From assembly GCA_938044705.1 (NCBI GenBank), contig CALIOL010000083.1:1-34398 (forward strand): a stretch of 34,398 nt of DNA. The letters are read 5' to 3'. Origin of the DNA: an uncultured Ilumatobacter sp. (lineage in GTDB: Bacteria; Actinomycetota; Acidimicrobiia; Acidimicrobiales; Ilumatobacteraceae). The notes under the pieces are model-generated. The model had not been told where the DNA came from. It was given only the letters and a program-made list of their open reading frames with translations, and made no database searches. Made by a program: the position numbers and the translations under genes. Position 1 is the first letter of the stretch, and every line of letters starts with the position of its first letter. Shown one piece after another: positions 8,182 to 16,012 of this stretch.

Positions 8182-9089
8182 GCGTGTCCGCCTTGTGAGG
8201 TCGGGTGGACGATCTCGGCGGCAGTCGACACTGCCGTCGCGACGTCACCGTCGGAGGGGTAGAGCAGCGAGCGGCCAACCACGAGGCCGCGCACGTTGGG
8301 GACGGCCATCGCGCGACGCCATTCGTCGAACGCTGTCGCTGGGTTGGGGCCGGGGGTGCCACCGAGGATCAGACCGGGCAGCGACGTTGCGGCCATCACA
8401 CGTTCGACCTGGTTGGTCGCAGGCAACTTCAGCCACGTGTACGCCGATGTCGCTCCCAGCGCGTTCGCGATGCCGACGCACTTCACCAGCGCGTCGTCGT
8501 CGGTGTCGAGCACGGCGCGACCGTCTTCGGACGTTGTGTACGGCAGCGGTTCGAGCATCGCCACCTTGCGCGCCGCGGCGAGTTCCGTGATCCATTCGGC
8601 ACACGACTCGATCGTGTATCGACTGCGCTTGTCGGCCATGTCGATGCGCAGCAGCATCTTGCCGCCGTCGAGACCTTGGTCGACGATCGCGTCCGGCGTG
8701 TGCGCAGTGAGCTGATCGTCGAGCTCCCAGGCCGAGCCCAAGAGTCCGCCGCGGTTGATCGAGCCGATCGCGACCTTGCCGTCGAGCGCACCGAGCAGCG
8801 CGAGGTCGTCGAGCACGTCGGGCGTCGCCATCACGCCGTCGACACCCGGATCGGCGAGCGCGACCATCGTGCGTTCGATCACGTCACGCCGATCGGCCAT
8901 CACGAACGGCTGGCCAGAAACCCCGACCATGCCGCGCGCCGGGTGGTCGATCGCAATGATGAACGTGTTGCCGTCGTCGGCGAGCAGAGGTCGGCTCGTG
9001 CGCGCCGCGAGTGCGTCGGCGATGGCCGTCGGGCGCGTCGCTCGAGTCTCGAGGAGTTCGAGCCAGCGTTCGTCGGTGATCACGCTCAC
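8178..9089 (-). CDS. Cgl0159-type class I aldolase of inositol clusters (DeoC/FbaB/LacD-like TIM barrel)
   Basis: A 303-residue protein recognised as the Cgl0159 type, which is often annotated as deoxyribose-phosphate aldolase but is typically found next to iolC in actinobacterial inositol loci. Features seen are NTFIIAIDHPARGM at strand 1, DQGLDGGKMLLRIDM, and YTWLKLPATNQVERV with the probable Schiff-base lysine. PGLILGGTPGPNP and GLVVGRSLLYP follow as the phosphate-binding end of the barrel. In proteobacteria a related aldolase domain (DUF2090) is fused to IolC, which supports cleavage of 5-dehydro-2-deoxygluconate 6-phosphate to dihydroxyacetone phosphate and malonate semialdehyde. The start is the GTG at 9089, overlapping the iolC stop as GTGA; the 3' end overlaps the next dehydrogenase gene as ATGA. 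Confidence 0.85.
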   Translation of the reverse strand: MSVITDERWLELLETRATRPTAIADALAARTSRPLLADDGNTFIIAIDHPARGMVGVSGQPFVMADRRDVIERTMVALADPGVDGVMATPDVLDDLALLGALDGKVAIGSINRGGLLGSAWELDDQLTAHTPDAIVDQGLDGGKMLLRIDMADKRSRYTIESCAEWITELAAARKVAMLEPLPYTTSEDGRAVLDTDDDALVKCVGIANALGATSAYTWLKLPATNQVERVMAATSLPGLILGGTPGPNPATAFDEWRRAMAVPNVRGLVVGRSLLYPSDGDVATAVSTAAEIVHPTSQGGHA

Positions 9090-10069
9090 GACTCGACTCG
9101 CTCGGGGACCAGACCAGTAGTGAGGAGATGATCGATCTCAGCGGTCGTCGGCATCTCGTCGGAGCACATCAGCCGGCCAGCCACGATGGCGCCCGCTGCG
9201 TTCGCACGCTGCACGATCTCGGCGGGATCCCAACCGGCAAGCAACCCATGACACAGCGATCCGCCGAACGCATCGCCCGCGCCGAGTCCGCACACCACCG
9301 GCACGCGAATCGGGTCGATGACCGTGCGCGAGTCTGCGGTCGCCACGAGCACGCCGTCGCCACCCTGCTTCACGATCGCCATCGATACGCCGCGCTCGAG
9401 CATTCGATCCGCGGCTTCCTGCGGCTCACGCGTTCCCACGGCGATCTCGCACTCGTCGCGATTACCGACCGCCACGGTGCACAGGTCGATCACCGGTGAG
9501 ATGAATTCGGCCGCGTGGTCTGGCGAGTCCCAGAACATCGGCCGGTAGTCGAGGTCGATCACCGTGTGGGCCTGGCGGTCGCGCAATCGCAACGCCTCCA
9601 TGGCTGCGCTGCGGCTCGGTTCCTCGGCGAAGCGGGAACCCGCGGTCCAGAACAGCGGCACCGACTGGATTGCGTCGACCGGCAGGTCTTCGATCGCGAT
9701 GTTCATGTCCGGGCCACGCGGCTCGCGGTAGAAGTAGATCGACGGTTCTTCCGGTGGCATCAGCTCGCAGAACACCACAGGCGTCAGCAGGTCGGGGTCA
9801 GTGGCGATGAACTCGTCGTGCACGCCGAACTCGCGCAGCCCCTGACGGACGTATGCGCCGAACGCATCGTTGCCGACCCGATTGATCAACGCGGCACGAC
9901 GACCAAGCCGTGCAGCAGCCACCGCGACATTGGTCGGGCTGCCGCCTATCGACTTTCGGAAGGTCGAGACGTCGGCCAACGCGACGTTGTGCTGTTCCGG
10001 ATAGAGGTCGACCGACGAACGGCCGAGGGTGAGCACCTCCACGTCCTGGAGGTCGAAGGGTGGGGCCAT
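9086..10069 (-). CDS. iolC: 5-dehydro-2-deoxygluconokinase
   Basis: A PfkB/ribokinase-family sugar kinase of 327 residues that phosphorylates 5-dehydro-2-deoxy-D-gluconate before aldol cleavage. Seen directly are the N-terminal VLTLGRSSVDLYPEQ, the first PfkB signature region SIGGSPTNVAVAAARLG, a YFYREPRGPDMNI substrate segment typical of IolC, and the second signature VCGLGAGDAFGGSLCHGLL with the catalytic aspartate. The ATG at 10069 lies 7 nt after the ABC-ATPase stop codon. Here IolC is a stand-alone kinase, not the kinase-aldolase fusion known from proteobacteria. The separate aldolase gene overlaps its stop codon. Confidence 0.94.
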   Translation of the reverse strand: MAPPFDLQDVEVLTLGRSSVDLYPEQHNVALADVSTFRKSIGGSPTNVAVAAARLGRRAALINRVGNDAFGAYVRQGLREFGVHDEFIATDPDLLTPVVFCELMPPEEPSIYFYREPRGPDMNIAIEDLPVDAIQSVPLFWTAGSRFAEEPSRSAAMEALRLRDRQAHTVIDLDYRPMFWDSPDHAAEFISPVIDLCTVAVGNRDECEIAVGTREPQEAADRMLERGVSMAIVKQGGDGVLVATADSRTVIDPIRVPVVCGLGAGDAFGGSLCHGLLAGWDPAEIVQRANAAGAIVAGRLMCSDEMPTTAEIDHLLTTGLVPERVES

Positions 10070-10076
10070 GATGAGC

Positions 10077-10853
10077 TCAGCGCGAGCCTTCGAGCTCGTG
10101 AGTCAGCGCGTCGAGCTCGGCGCCGCCCGCCATCATCTTCACGAGCTCGTCACGGGGGAGATCCGACTTCGCGAAGTTCCCCATCGAACGTCCTCGGTTC
10201 AAGATGAGGAAACGGTCACCGACGGGGTATGCGTGGTGCGGGTTGTGCGTGATGAAGATGACGCCGAGCCCGCGATCGCGTGCCGCGATGATGTACTTCA
10301 GCACCACTCCGGACTGCTTCACGCCAAGCGCGGAGGTCGGCTCATCGAGAATCAGCACCTTTGCGCCGAAGTACACGGCGCGGGCGATTGCGACCGATTG
10401 ACGCTCGCCGCCCGACAGCGTGCCGACCGGTTGTTCAGGGTCACGGATGTCGATGCCCATCTTGGCCATCTCTTCGCGCGCAGTGCGCTTCATGAACGCG
10501 GTCTTCATCATGCCGATCGCGTTGCGCGGCTCGGAACCGAGGAAGAAGTTCCGCCAGATCGACATGAGCGGCGCCATGGCGAGGTCCTGGTAGACGGTTG
10601 CGATTCCCTTCGACAGTGCCTCGCGCGGCGAACCGAAACGAACCTCTTCGCCTTCCACGAGGTACTGGCCCTCACTCTGCTGGTGCACGCCAGCGAGCGT
10701 CTTGATGAACGTCGACTTCCCGGCGCCGTTGTCACCGAGAACGCAGGTGACCTCGCCGGCGTTGACCGACGTGCTGATCCCTTGCAAGGCGGTGATGTTG
10801 CCGAAGTGCTTCGCGATGTCGCGAACCTCGAGCAGTGGTGCTGAATCGGTCAT
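10077..10853 (-). CDS. Sugar (inositol) ABC transporter ATP-binding protein, single nucleotide-binding domain
   Basis: A 258-residue ATPase with Walker [11 protein letters not shown]-loop [10 protein letters not shown], signature LSGGERQ, Walker [13 protein letters not shown] and the switch histidine in FITHNPHH. The closest family type is the ribose/fructose class (CUT2). Many CUT2 ATPases, such as RbsA, have two fused domains, whereas this one has a single domain like FrcA and so should act as a homodimer. The ATG at 10853 overlaps the permease stop as ATGA. The longer track ORF starting at 11357 merely runs antisense-like through the permease gene. iolC follows after 7 nt. The substrate is inferred to be myo-inositol or relatives from position. 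Confidence 0.93.
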   Translation of the reverse strand: MTDSAPLLEVRDIAKHFGNITALQGISTSVNAGEVTCVLGDNGAGKSTFIKTLAGVHQQSEGQYLVEGEEVRFGSPREALSKGIATVYQDLAMAPLMSIWRNFFLGSEPRNAIGMMKTAFMKRTAREEMAKMGIDIRDPEQPVGTLSGGERQSVAIARAVYFGAKVLILDEPTSALGVKQSGVVLKYIIAARDRGLGVIFITHNPHHAYPVGDRFLILNRGRSMGNFAKSDLPRDELVKMMAGGAELDALTHELEGSR

Positions 10854-12751
10854 CGTGCGGCCTCCGCCTTCTCTCGGACGTAGTTGTTCAACAGCACTGC
10901 TCCCAGCAGGAACGCGCCGAGGACGAGGAACGACCAGTTCGTGTTCCATCCCGCGAGCGGGATGCCATTGCGGACCATCGAGATGATGGCCGCACCGATC
11001 GCCGCTCCCAATGCAGATCCGTAGCCACCCTGCAATCGGTTCCCGCCGACGACGGCTGCGATGATGAAGAAGAACTCCTGGCCGTCGCCCTGCGACGCCT
11101 GCACCGAGTTGAGTCGAAACGCGAGGCACATGCCGACGAGCGCAGCGGCCAACGCCACGACGATGAACAGCGTTGTCTTCACGCGGGCGGCTGGCACGCC
11201 GATGCTGCGTGAGGCGTCGAAGTTGCCGCCAACCGCTTGGATCCAGTTGCCGAACCGAGTTCGGAGCAGCACGAACGTCGCGCCGATGGTGAAGAGGACC
11301 CACCACAAGATCGCGATGCGGAAGATGTTGTCGGTGAACACGGTGCGCTGCGCCCACGCCAGCAGCGTCATCACCATGCCGACGGCGACCATGAGCCGCC
11401 CGAGTCGGTCGGCCCGTGCATCGGAGAACGTGCGCTTGCGTGCGAGGAACTCGGTCACGGCGCTGCCCACCACGATCGTGGCGACCAGCAGCATCGCGGT
11501 GAAGAACTCCGTCCTGAACTTTCGACCCTCGGCCATGGCCTGAACGATGAACGCAACCGCTGCGATCGACACCGCTGCGAACAACAGCAGCGAGAGTCGG
11601 GTTTTCGCAGAGATCGACCCGCCAGCGCGGGCACCGAGAAAGATGAGCGCAACTCCGGCGACGATCAGCCCGACGAAGGCCACGGCGCGGAAGCCCTGCA
11701 CTGTGAAGAAGAAGAGGAATGCGTCCTGCGTTTCGGAGTCGATGATCGCGCCCAGGGCGATGCCGAGCAGGATGAGCGCGACTCCGACGAGCGTGAACGT
11801 CGACATGCGCTTGCGAGCGAGCGGTGCGCCATCGGAGTCGGCGTCCGCAGCTGCGAGCTCGACGTCACCGCGTGGTTCGTACCGACCGAGGCCGAGCCCG
11901 GCCATTGCTGCGACCACCCCAACCGCTCCGAGGATGCCGAACAGAGCATTGGTGCCAACGCCGTCGGTGTTGAGCAGGCCGAGTAAGCCGCCGATGCCTG
12001 CCACGACACCTGCGACGGCCACGAGCAGCCCGGTGGGGTTCGCTGTCGCGCGCCGGATGTAGGTCAGCTCGAGCACGCCAACGACCAGGATGACCAGACC
12101 GAGGATCGCACCGATCACGAAGATCTCGTCGCGCCACCCATAGGTCGTTTCCTTGAACTCGGTGGCAAAGATCTTGCGCATGCCGCTGTACCCGGCCGTC
12201 TCGTCGAGATCATCGACGAGGACTTTGTCGACGATGCGCTTCGTGTATCCGAGGACTGCGCCTTTGATGACAAAGAACGAACCGAGGGTGACGATGAAGC
12301 TCGGAAGCGCCGTTCTGTTGACGAACTGTGCGTTCAACCAACCGACGACTGCGGCCAGGAAGAAGACGATCGGGACGACGATGAAGACGTTGAGACCGTT
12401 GTCGCCGAACTCCTTCGCGATGAGTCCGAGGGTGATGCCCGTCGCCCCCGTCATGATGCCCGACGACAGGTCGAACTCTCCGCCGATCATCAAGAGTGCG
12501 ACGGCGACCGACATGATGCCGAGCGTCGCTGCGGGGTCGAGCCAGTTAGCCGTCGCTGCGGCCGTTCCGAATTTGTCGGTGACCGCCCAGAACAGCAACC
12601 AGATCGCAATCGCTCCAAGCAGCGCCCCGACTTCGGGGCGAGTGAGCATGCGTTGAATCGGTCCGACGTGCACGACTCGTTCGTCGATCCGCACTTCTTC
12701 GGTGACAACGTCGCTGTCGTCAACCGCCACGTTTGCGCTGTCATCGCTCAT
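10850..12751 (-). CDS. Sugar (inositol) ABC transporter permease, unusually long
   Basis: A 633-residue integral membrane protein. The N-terminal third matches RbsC-type permeases ([16 protein letters not shown], then [15 protein letters not shown]). The C-terminal part carries the conserved cytoplasmic loop [20 protein letters not shown] and [19 protein letters not shown]. Between them, roughly residues 215-470, lies an extra block of hydrophobic helices interrupted by an acidic/basic linker ([16 protein letters not shown]). Total predicted helices are about 16-18 by eye, against 8-10 in ordinary RbsC proteins of about 320-340 residues. The ORF is open throughout, so this is a real insertion or an internal duplication of helices and not a frameshift. 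The 3' end overlaps the ATPase gene as ATGA. A 135-bp gap with a strong hairpin separates it from the binding-protein gene. Confidence 0.9.
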   Translation of the reverse strand: MSDDSANVAVDDSDVVTEEVRIDERVVHVGPIQRMLTRPEVGALLGAIAIWLLFWAVTDKFGTAAATANWLDPAATLGIMSVAVALLMIGGEFDLSSGIMTGATGITLGLIAKEFGDNGLNVFIVVPIVFFLAAVVGWLNAQFVNRTALPSFIVTLGSFFVIKGAVLGYTKRIVDKVLVDDLDETAGYSGMRKIFATEFKETTYGWRDEIFVIGAILGLVILVVGVLELTYIRRATANPTGLLVAVAGVVAGIGGLLGLLNTDGVGTNALFGILGAVGVVAAMAGLGLGRYEPRGDVELAAADADSDGAPLARKRMSTFTLVGVALILLGIALGAIIDSETQDAFLFFFTVQGFRAVAFVGLIVAGVALIFLGARAGGSISAKTRLSLLLFAAVSIAAVAFIVQAMAEGRKFRTEFFTAMLLVATIVVGSAVTEFLARKRTFSDARADRLGRLMVAVGMVMTLLAWAQRTVFTDNIFRIAILWWVLFTIGATFVLLRTRFGNWIQAVGGNFDASRSIGVPAARVKTTLFIVVALAAALVGMCLAFRLNSVQASQGDGQEFFFIIAAVVGGNRLQGGYGSALGAAIGAAIISMVRNGIPLAGWNTNWSFLVLGAFLLGAVLLNNYVREKAEAAR

Positions 12752-12806
12752 CGGCGACGCTCCCCAGGTCTCATCGGTCCCCCCAATTGTTGTGTTCGCT
12801 CATGAA

Positions 12807-12842
12807 ACGGCCGGGTCGAACGTTCGGGTGCGACCCGGCCGT
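12807..12842 (-). terminator. Intercistronic hairpin between binding-protein and permease genes
   Basis: A perfect 12-bp inverted repeat (ACGGCCGGGTCG and its complement) with a 12-nt loop lies in the 135-bp gap after the binding-protein stop codon and before the permease start. On the transcribed strand it is followed only by TTTC, so it is not a strong intrinsic terminator. It is better read as an mRNA-stabilising or partial attenuating structure that gives more binding protein than membrane components. Its role is inferred; the repeat itself is seen directly. Confidence 0.6.
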
Positions 12843-12886
12843 GTTCACGAGGTGTACGGGTATTCGGTATTCAGATTCTCAATCGA

Positions 12887-13933
12887 TCAGCGCGTGCCGG
12901 CTTCGGCGAGCGCACGAACCTCAGCGGCGTTGTCGGCCGTCACGAAGCCAGGCCCCGTGAGGATCGGCAGACCGCCACCAACCGTGTTCTGGTTGGTTGC
13001 CTGGAGGTACATGAACATCACCGGCAGGTAGCCCTGCAAGTACTGCTGCTGGTCGATTGCGAAGGTGATCTGGCCGGCCTCGATGGCGTCGATGATGTCG
13101 CCCGAGAGGTCGAAGTTTCCGATCGGCATGTCGCGGCCGACTTGCTCGACGGCGTCGACGGCGACGAGCGCCTGCACCGGGCCACCAGCGAGGATGACAT
13201 CAATCGAGTCGTCGCCTTCCAAAGCGCCAACCACTTCAGCGGTCGAGGCCGGGATGTCGGCGTCGCCCGTCACGTTGAGGCGGGTGACCGAGCCGTTGAA
13301 GGTCTCTTCGAGACCGTCGCAGCGCTCTTCGAGTCCGACGTTGCCCTGCTCCTGGATGATGCAGAGTGCATTGGTGCCACCGAGGTCGTTGAATCGCTCA
13401 CCGGCGCCGTTGCCAGCGATGGTCTCGGTCTGGCCGATGTGCGTGACCGCACCCAGCTCCTTGTACTGGTTGAGACCAGAGTTGAGCGTGTACACCGGGA
13501 TGCCGGCGTCGACAGCCTGAGTGATGGCTCCCTCGAGTGCGTCAGGGTTGGCGAGCGAGACGGCGATGCCGTCGGGCTCTGCAGCGATCGCAGCTTCGAT
13601 GGCCTGCGCCTGCGCTTCCGGATCGTTGTTGGCCCCCTGGTACACGACCTCGACACCGAGCGCATCGCCCGCTGCCTCGGCACCGTTCTGAGCCACGGTC
13701 CAGAACACGCCGCCGTCGCCGTGGGTGATCACGTAGAACGTGAGATCGCCCGACTGTGTCTGGTCGACCGGCTCGGATTCGCCGTCTGTTGCCGGAGCGG
13801 CGGAACCGCTCTCGGCTGTGGTGTCAGCTGTCTCGCTGCCCCCGTCTTCACTGTCGCTGTCGCTTCCGCCGCAGGATGCGGCGACGAGCGCAACGGCTGG
13901 CAGCAGGGCCAGCATTTTCTTGGACTTGGTCAT
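12887..13933 (-). CDS. Sugar (inositol) ABC transporter substrate-binding lipoprotein
   Basis: A 348-residue Peripla_BP_4-type solute-binding protein. The signal peptide MTKSKKMLALLPAVALVAAS ends at a lipobox cysteine (residue 21). A Gly/Ser/Asp/Glu-rich linker follows, which is typical of actinobacterial lipoproteins. The binding fold starts with DLTFYVITHGDGGVFW, followed by EAQAQAIEAAIAAEPDGIAVS, and the second lobe has DVILAGGPVQALVAVDAVEQ and IDQQQYLQGYLP. The ATG at 13933 is chosen because AGGGGAG precedes it by about 5 nt and the signal peptide begins there; the track adds 35 spurious residues. It is 13 nt downstream of iolE and first of the transporter genes, so it is likely the most abundant product. 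Ligand assignment to inositol rests on context. Confidence 0.92.
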   Translation of the reverse strand: MTKSKKMLALLPAVALVAASCGGSDSDSEDGGSETADTTAESGSAAPATDGESEPVDQTQSGDLTFYVITHGDGGVFWTVAQNGAEAAGDALGVEVVYQGANNDPEAQAQAIEAAIAAEPDGIAVSLANPDALEGAITQAVDAGIPVYTLNSGLNQYKELGAVTHIGQTETIAGNGAGERFNDLGGTNALCIIQEQGNVGLEERCDGLEETFNGSVTRLNVTGDADIPASTAEVVGALEGDDSIDVILAGGPVQALVAVDAVEQVGRDMPIGNFDLSGDIIDAIEAGQITFAIDQQQYLQGYLPVMFMYLQATNQNTVGGGLPILTGPGFVTADNAAEVRALAEAGTR

Positions 13934-13946
13934 TGTCTCCCCTTCA

Positions 13947-14849
13947 TCAGGTGTGTGTTCCCTCGTCAGTCGAGGCGAATGCCTCGATTCCCCTGAGGTA
14001 CTCGATGCTCGCGAGAACATCGAGAAGTGGGCCGGCACCTTCGGGCGGCTCGCCCGTGGTGATGGCGGCGTCTTGTTCGAGTACGTACCACTGGTCGTAC
14101 CCGCGAGCTTCGAGGAGATTCACAATGTCACGAATCGGGACGTCTCCGCATCCCAAGTTGCAGAACATTCCTGCCTGCACGCCCTCCATGATCGACTGCT
14201 CACCTGCGAACACCGGAGCGGCGAGGCTCATGACGACGTCTTTGAGATGAACGTGGCGAATGCGATCGAATGCGACGTCGATGAACTCGAGCGGGTCCAT
14301 GCCACCGATCTGCATGTGGCCCATGTCGAACGTCCAGCCAACGTTGGAGACCTCGAGCAGCGCTTCGATGTCGGCTCGTGTCTCGACCACGGTTTGCAAG
14401 TGCGGATGAATCGCCTGGACCATGCCGTGCTCGTTTGCGATCTCTTCGACCACCGTGAGCGTCTCGGCGGCGTAGGCCCAGTCGGCGGCCGTGAGGTCGC
14501 GGCGAGGACCCCAGTCCCAGTCCGTTACGCCCGACGTGACGAACACGGTGGCGCCAGCAGCGGACATCAGTGATGCTGCTCGGGTGGCGGCATCGATCGT
14601 GGCCTCGCGCTCGCTCGGCTCGTGCAGTACCAACGGAACGAATCCGCCGATCATCGTCAGGTCGTACTGAGCGCAGAGGTCGCGCAGTGCAGCAGGATCC
14701 GTCGGGAGGTAGCCGTCGGAACCCAGCTCAGTGGCAGGCAACCCGATCTGGCGCATCTCCCCGAGCACGCGAGCGGGCGGCAGTTCGATACCCCAACCCG
14801 GAACTTCGCACACGCCCCAGGAAATCGGAGCGCCAGCGAGACGGCTCAT
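13947..14849 (-). CDS. iolE: Inosose dehydratase
   Basis: Dehydrates 2-keto-myo-inositol to 3D-(3,5/4)-trihydroxycyclohexane-1,2-dione. The 300-residue xylose-isomerase-like TIM barrel opens with LAGAPISWGVCEVPGWG, a hallmark of IolE. QAIHPHLQTVVET, WTFDMGHMQIGG and IRHVHLKDVV supply metal-binding His/Asp/Glu positions, and the C-terminal YVLEQDA contains the last glutamate. The start is uncertain. The ATG at 14849 fits the family N-terminus, but GTG codons at 14858 and 14870 are in frame and the AGGGG sequence lies about 13 nt from the ATG and only 4 nt from the GTG at 14858. It is the first gene of the leftward operon, with the operator/promoter region directly upstream. Confidence 0.94.
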   Translation of the reverse strand: MSRLAGAPISWGVCEVPGWGIELPPARVLGEMRQIGLPATELGSDGYLPTDPAALRDLCAQYDLTMIGGFVPLVLHEPSEREATIDAATRAASLMSAAGATVFVTSGVTDWDWGPRRDLTAADWAYAAETLTVVEEIANEHGMVQAIHPHLQTVVETRADIEALLEVSNVGWTFDMGHMQIGGMDPLEFIDVAFDRIRHVHLKDVVMSLAAPVFAGEQSIMEGVQAGMFCNLGCGDVPIRDIVNLLEARGYDQWYVLEQDAAITTGEPPEGAGPLLDVLASIEYLRGIEAFASTDEGTHT

Positions 14850-14894
14850 TACGTTCACGGTTCCCCTCACACATCTCTTCGATCAGAATCGCAC

Positions 14895-14923
14895 TTGACG
14901 ATTCCGGTTTGGAGCGCTCTAAT
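14895..14923 (+). promoter_or_regulatory. Predicted promoter of the LacI-regulator gene
   Basis: TTGACG (14895-14900), a 17-nt spacer and TCTAAT (14918-14923), each five of six to the sigma-70 consensus. The -10 lies inside operator 1. Transcription would begin near 14930, giving a leader of about 64 nt before the regulator start codon. Confidence 0.6.
14909..14922. promoter_or_regulatory. LacI-type operator 1
   Basis: TTGGAGCGCTCTAA, a near-perfect 14-bp palindrome with a central CG as is typical of LacI-family sites. It overlaps the predicted -10 element of the rightward regulator promoter, which suggests autoregulation, and lies just downstream of the leftward transcription start. An identical copy lies 17 bp to the right. 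Confidence 0.8.
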
Positions 14924-14925
14924 TC

Positions 14926-14939
14926 TTGGAGCGCTCTAA
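14926..14939. promoter_or_regulatory. LacI-type operator 2
   Basis: A second exact copy of TTGGAGCGCTCTAA, spaced 17 bp start-to-start from operator 1. It abuts the predicted -10 and covers the predicted start site of the leftward iolE promoter, a good position for repression by the adjacent LacI-family protein. Confidence 0.8.
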
Positions 14940-14968
14940 CTATGACGGTGGTCACGCCGTCGTGTCAA
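14939..14968 (-). promoter_or_regulatory. Predicted promoter of the iol operon (iolE direction)
   Basis: On the minus strand a perfect TTGACA (14968-14963) is followed after 18 nt by CATAGT (14944-14939), a four-of-six match to the -10 consensus. Transcription would start near 14932, inside operator 2, leaving a leader of about 80 nt before iolE. The call is based on sequence only. Confidence 0.6.
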
Positions 14969-14993
14969 GTAGAAAGTTGACTGGACCCCACCG

Positions 14994-16010
14994 ATGTCGC
15001 AACCAACCATGCAACAAGTTGCCGAGCGAGCCGGCGTGTCGACGGCGCTCGTCTCGCTGGTCATGCGCGACGCTCCCAACGTCAGCGACTACCGGCGAGA
15101 ACTCGTCCTCGCGGCCGCCGATGAGTTGGGGTATCGACCCAACGTGCTGGCACGCAACCTTGCCAGCCGGCGGACCAACACCTTCGGAATCGTGTTGAAC
15201 GACTTCCACAACCTGTTCTTCGCCGAGGTGGCCGACGGAATCCAGGCCGCCGCCGACGAGGCTGGCATTCGACTGCTGTACGGCAACGGCAAACACTCGG
15301 TCGCCGGCGAGGCCGAAGCCGTCGAGACGTTTCTCCAGTTCCGCGTCGACGGCATCATCCTGGCCGGCTCTCTCGACGTGGACACGATGGAAAAGGCGGC
15401 GCGATCTGCTGCGGTCGTGGTGGTCGGGCGAACCGAGCAGAGCAAGTCGGTCGACACGGTCAACACCGATGACGCCGCCGGCGCAGCGCTCGTCGTCAAC
15501 CACCTGGCCAACCTCGGCCACCGTCGCATCGCGCACATCGATGGTGGCAGCGGCGCCGGTGCCGCGGAGCGCTCGTTCGGCTACCAGACGACGATGAAGG
15601 AGCGCGGCCTCGGAGATCACATCCAAATCGTTGCCGGCGACTACACCGAGGCCGGCGGCATGAGCGGCACCGAAGCGCTCATGTCGTCGGCGATGCCGCC
15701 GACCGCCATCTTTGCATCGAACGATCTCGGTGCCGTCGGAGCGATGGACCACCTCGTCGATGCCGGGTATCGCGTGCCGCACGACGTCTCGCTCGTCGGG
15801 TTCGACAACACGGCCCTCGCCGCGATGTCGTATGTGTCGCTGACCACGGTCAACCAGCCCGCCGACGACCTCGGCGCCATGGCGATCCGCCTGGTGCGCG
15901 AACGCGTCGACGGACGTGTCGAACCACACCAGTACGTCGGAGCACCCAGCCTCGTGGTGCGCACGAGTACCGCGGCACCAGCCATCGCCACCGATCCGAA
16001 CGGAGCCTGA
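14994..16010 (+). CDS. LacI-family transcriptional regulator of the inositol locus
   Basis: A 338-residue repressor. The N-terminal helix-turn-helix is MQQVAERAGVSTALVSLVM (residues 6-24), followed by the hinge region GYRPNVLARNLASRRTN, which normally inserts into the minor groove at a central CG. The remainder is a periplasmic-binding-protein-like effector domain with FGIVLNDFHNLFFAEV, RVDGIILAGS, RRIAHIDGG, AIFASNDLGAVGAM and DVSLVGFDNT. It is divergent from the iol operon and next to two LacI-type operators, so it should repress both directions until an inositol-derived ligand binds (inference). The RBS before the ATG is weak. Only 2 nt separate its stop from the next dehydrogenase gene. 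Confidence 0.92.
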   Translation: MSQPTMQQVAERAGVSTALVSLVMRDAPNVSDYRRELVLAAADELGYRPNVLARNLASRRTNTFGIVLNDFHNLFFAEVADGIQAAADEAGIRLLYGNGKHSVAGEAEAVETFLQFRVDGIILAGSLDVDTMEKAARSAAVVVVGRTEQSKSVDTVNTDDAAGAALVVNHLANLGHRRIAHIDGGSGAGAAERSFGYQTTMKERGLGDHIQIVAGDYTEAGGMSGTEALMSSAMPPTAIFASNDLGAVGAMDHLVDAGYRVPHDVSLVGFDNTALAAMSYVSLTTVNQPADDLGAMAIRLVRERVDGRVEPHQYVGAPSLVVRTSTAAPAIATDPNGA

Positions 16011-16012
16011 CC

